From: JAURVT01 sp049059935
Lineage (GTDB): Bacteria; Actinomycetota; Actinomycetes; Propionibacteriales; Nocardioidaceae
Assembly (NCBI RefSeq): GCF_049059935.1
Contig: NZ_JBMGQR010000120.1
Coordinates: 1-7,161, forward strand
Reading direction: 5' to 3'
Length of the DNA: 7,161 nt
Both the position numbers and the translations under genes were made by a program. Under the pieces are notes generated by a model. The model worked only from the letters and a program-made list of their open reading frames with translations. It did no database searches and was not told the DNA's origin. Numbering within the stretch: the stretch's first letter is position 1; each line of letters opens with the position of its first letter. This document shows, in pieces, positions 6,236 to 7,161 of the stretch.

Positions 6236-6659
6236 CTGCGGTGGATCCGTTCTCGATCGCGACGACGTGGTCGATGATGCTTGCTATGTGATCTAGCGAT
6301 TCATCACTCATACCCTGCGCGCGGGTCATCAAACCCTGGATCCGGGCGTCGCGGGCCCGGCCGAGGTCGTCGAGCTGAGCCACGACCGTGCTGGCCTCGG
6401 CCGCATCGAAGAAGTAGCCGATCGGGACGCCGAAGAACACCGCGATCGCGGCTAGGAGCCGGGCGCTGGGGTTGTCCTTGCGGCCGTTGCGCAGCTGGGA
6501 GATGTAGACGCCGGTGACCGACACACCCTGAGCGGTCAGCTCCGAGGCCACCGCGTCGTTGCTGTACGGCTGGGTGGTTCCCGGCTTCGGCACGCGGGAG
6601 AAGAGGTCGTTCAGGCGCTCGGCCAGGTGCGGCACTCCTCCCTGGCTCACTGCGGTCAT
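6207..6659 (-). CDS. EspR-like XRE-family HTH transcriptional regulator
   Basis: This 150-residue protein resembles the mycobacterial regulator EspR over most of its length. It opens with HLAERLNDLF and a PG-rich loop. A helix-turn-helix follows whose recognition part is YISQLRNGRKDNPS (residues 52-65), then AAIAVFFGVPIGYFF (70-84). The C-terminal helices hold RIQGLMTRAQGMS, where EspR has its dimerisation region. Such proteins bind DNA as dimers. The acidic tail (ENGSTAGDTAESAED) looks flexible and could be a protease-accessible end. The ATG at 6659 has GGAGAG four bases upstream; the longer reading from 6752 adds 31 non-homologous residues and is rejected. First gene of the operon, with the ImmA protease next, the standard repressor-antirepressor order. 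Operator candidates lie just upstream, so autoregulation is likely. Confidence 0.87.
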   Translation of the reverse strand: MTAVSQGGVPHLAERLNDLFSRVPKPGTTQPYSNDAVASELTAQGVSVTGVYISQLRNGRKDNPSARLLAAIAVFFGVPIGYFFDAAEASTVVAQLDDLGRARDARIQGLMTRAQGMSDESLDHIASIIDHVVAIENGSTAGDTAESAED

Positions 6660-6690
6660 CACTCTCCGTCGATCCCAGCACGTACAGGAG

Positions 6691-6700
6691 AACAGTAGTG
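6691..6700 (+). promoter_or_regulatory. third operator-like site, over a candidate -10 box of the regulator gene
   Basis: AACAGTAGTG matches AACTGTAGTT at eight of ten positions. On the minus strand it contains TACTGT (6692-6697), which fits a TANNNT -10 element about 33 bases before the regulator ATG. No convincing -35 is seen. Binding here would block the regulator's own promoter. Assignment is by motif only. Confidence 0.35.
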
Positions 6701-6735
6701 GCGGCCCGCAGACCCGAGGACGTCCGGCACACCTG

Positions 6736-6764
6736 TTGAAGGCTGATGGCAACTGTAGTTAAAT
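6736..6764 (+). promoter_or_regulatory. candidate promoter for the plus-strand gene at 6822
   Basis: TTGAAG (6736-6741) and TTAAAT (6759-6764) match sigma-70-type -35 and -10 hexamers at four of six positions each, with a 17-base spacer. Transcription would begin near 6771, leaving a leader of about 50 bases. The first perfect operator copy lies inside the spacer and the second covers the early transcribed region, so a bound regulator would block it. Unusually AT-rich for this window. Confidence 0.4.
6751..6760. promoter_or_regulatory. operator candidate, copy 1 (AACTGTAGTT)
   Basis: This ten-base near-palindrome has AACT and AGTT arms around GT. An identical copy lies 32 bases to the right, about three helical turns, so both would face the same side of the DNA. 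It sits in the divergent region between the HTH operon and the plus-strand gene and is the likely binding site of the EspR-like regulator (inference). Confidence 0.5.
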
Positions 6765-6782
6765 GCAGACCACGTTAGAAGA

Positions 6783-6792
6783 AACTGTAGTT
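6783..6792. promoter_or_regulatory. operator candidate, copy 2 (AACTGTAGTT)
   Basis: This is an exact repeat of the site at 6751-6760. Both copies are followed by an A and, a few bases on, by AATGC, so the similarity extends beyond the ten-base core. It lies 30 bases before the ATG at 6822, a position suited to blocking transcription of that gene. Confidence 0.5.
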
Positions 6793-6821
6793 ATGAATGC
6801 TGCGGCAGGTCTGGGGGCACG

Positions 6822-7161
6822 ATGACCAACACCAACGACGTCCAGCATTCCCCGTGGAGCGTCGGTCCAATCCTCCCGACCGCCGATTCTCCTCGACCCC
6901 CTGTTCAGTCGGAGGTGGGATCGGCCTCCACCGGGAAGTTCATCGGTGCGCCGACCCCGCGGTCACCGGCCACGGCACGCACCACCCAGATCAGCCGCCG
7001 CCCGCACGCCTTCTGCTGGGTCGGGACCCACGGCGGCGCCGGGACGACGTCCCTAGCCACCGGAAGCGGCCGTGGCGGCGACCTCACCTCGACATGGCCC
7101 GACCCGGCCCTCGGCTGGCCCACAGCGGTGGCGCTGGTATGCCGCACCAACACCGCCGGCC
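6822..7161 (+). CDS. DUF6668-like protein with degenerate P-loop (3' end outside window)
   Basis: 113 residues are visible before the right edge. The first 62 residues are Pro/Ser/Thr-rich and look disordered. They are followed by FCWVGTHGGAGTTSLAT (residues 64-80), which recalls the conserved segment of DUF6668 proteins of actinobacterial mobile elements and the start of a MinD/ParA fold. The phosphate-binding loop lacks both lysines: His70 stands where KGG proteins have Lys, and Thr75 stands for the catalytic-loop Lys. ATP hydrolysis is therefore doubtful. The ATG at 6822 has GGGGG five bases upstream. It is transcribed away from the HTH operon across the shared operator region, so it is probably under the same control. 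Possible roles are a non-catalytic partner of the ParA-like ATPase or a structural transfer protein; neither is shown. The family name is from memory of the motif. Confidence 0.7.
   Translation, partial: MTNTNDVQHSPWSVGPILPTADSPRPPVQSEVGSASTGKFIGAPTPRSPATARTTQISRRPHAFCWVGTHGGAGTTSLATGSGRGGDLTSTWPDPALGWPTAVALVCRTNTAG

Noticed and set aside
6660..6752. N-terminal extension of the HTH regulator from ATG 6752
   Set aside because: The 31 extra residues do not resemble EspR-type proteins, and a ribosome binding site precedes the ATG at 6659.
1..7161. tRNA or rRNA genes, CRISPR array, insertion sequence, integrase or attachment site
   Set aside because: I saw no cloverleaf, regularly spaced repeats, transposase or recombinase reading frame, or long terminal repeats.

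Overview
The window comes from a high-GC actinobacterium. Every convincing gene is strongly biased to G or C at the third codon position, and the gene families are typical of Actinomycetia: an EspR-like regulator, an ImmA/IrrE protease, a DUF6545/MAB_1171c-type membrane protein and an MpaB-type oxygenase. The species cannot be named from this sequence. The content looks like part of an accessory region, most probably an integrative conjugative element or plasmid. A ParA/MinD-like ATPase, small membrane proteins, a lipoprotein and a two-domain peptidoglycan hydrolase sit beside a phage/ICE-style HTH plus ImmA control pair. No integrase, relaxase, coupling ATPase, origin or attachment site lies inside the window, so the mobile-element reading is inference.

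Layout from left to right. (1) Bases 1-1427, minus strand: 3' truncated ParA/MinD-like ATPase with an unusual P-loop. (2) 1490-1726, minus: 78-residue protein with two membrane helices. (3) 1773-2387, minus: small predicted lipoprotein whose start codon is unclear. (4) 2397-2660, plus: 87-residue protein with two membrane helices, head to head with the lipoprotein and the only complete plus-strand gene. (5) 2714-3781, minus: membrane-anchored lytic transglycosylase plus M23 endopeptidase, the probable wall-opening enzyme of a transfer apparatus. (6) 3827-6659, minus: a tightly packed four-gene operon, in transcription order an EspR-like HTH regulator, an ImmA/IrrE metalloprotease, a seven-helix membrane protein with a DUF6545-like cytoplasmic tail, and an MpaB/DUF2236-type heme oxygenase. 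Its three junctions overlap by 29, 4 and 11 bases. (7) 6660-6821: divergent control region with three copies of an AACTGTAGTT-like operator candidate. (8) 6822 to the right edge, plus: 5' part of a DUF6668-like protein with a degenerate P-loop.

How the parts may work together (inference). The HTH protein probably represses its own operon and the divergent plus-strand gene through the repeated near-palindrome. ImmA would relieve repression by cleaving it, as ImmA does with ImmR in Bacillus ICEBs1. The membrane protein and oxygenase would add a sensing step and a small-molecule chemistry step. The same motif recurs as an inverted repeat just upstream of the peptidoglycan hydrolase gene, so the transfer genes could answer to the same switch. 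The four-gene regulator-protease-7TM-oxygenase cassette is the best candidate here for an undescribed system.
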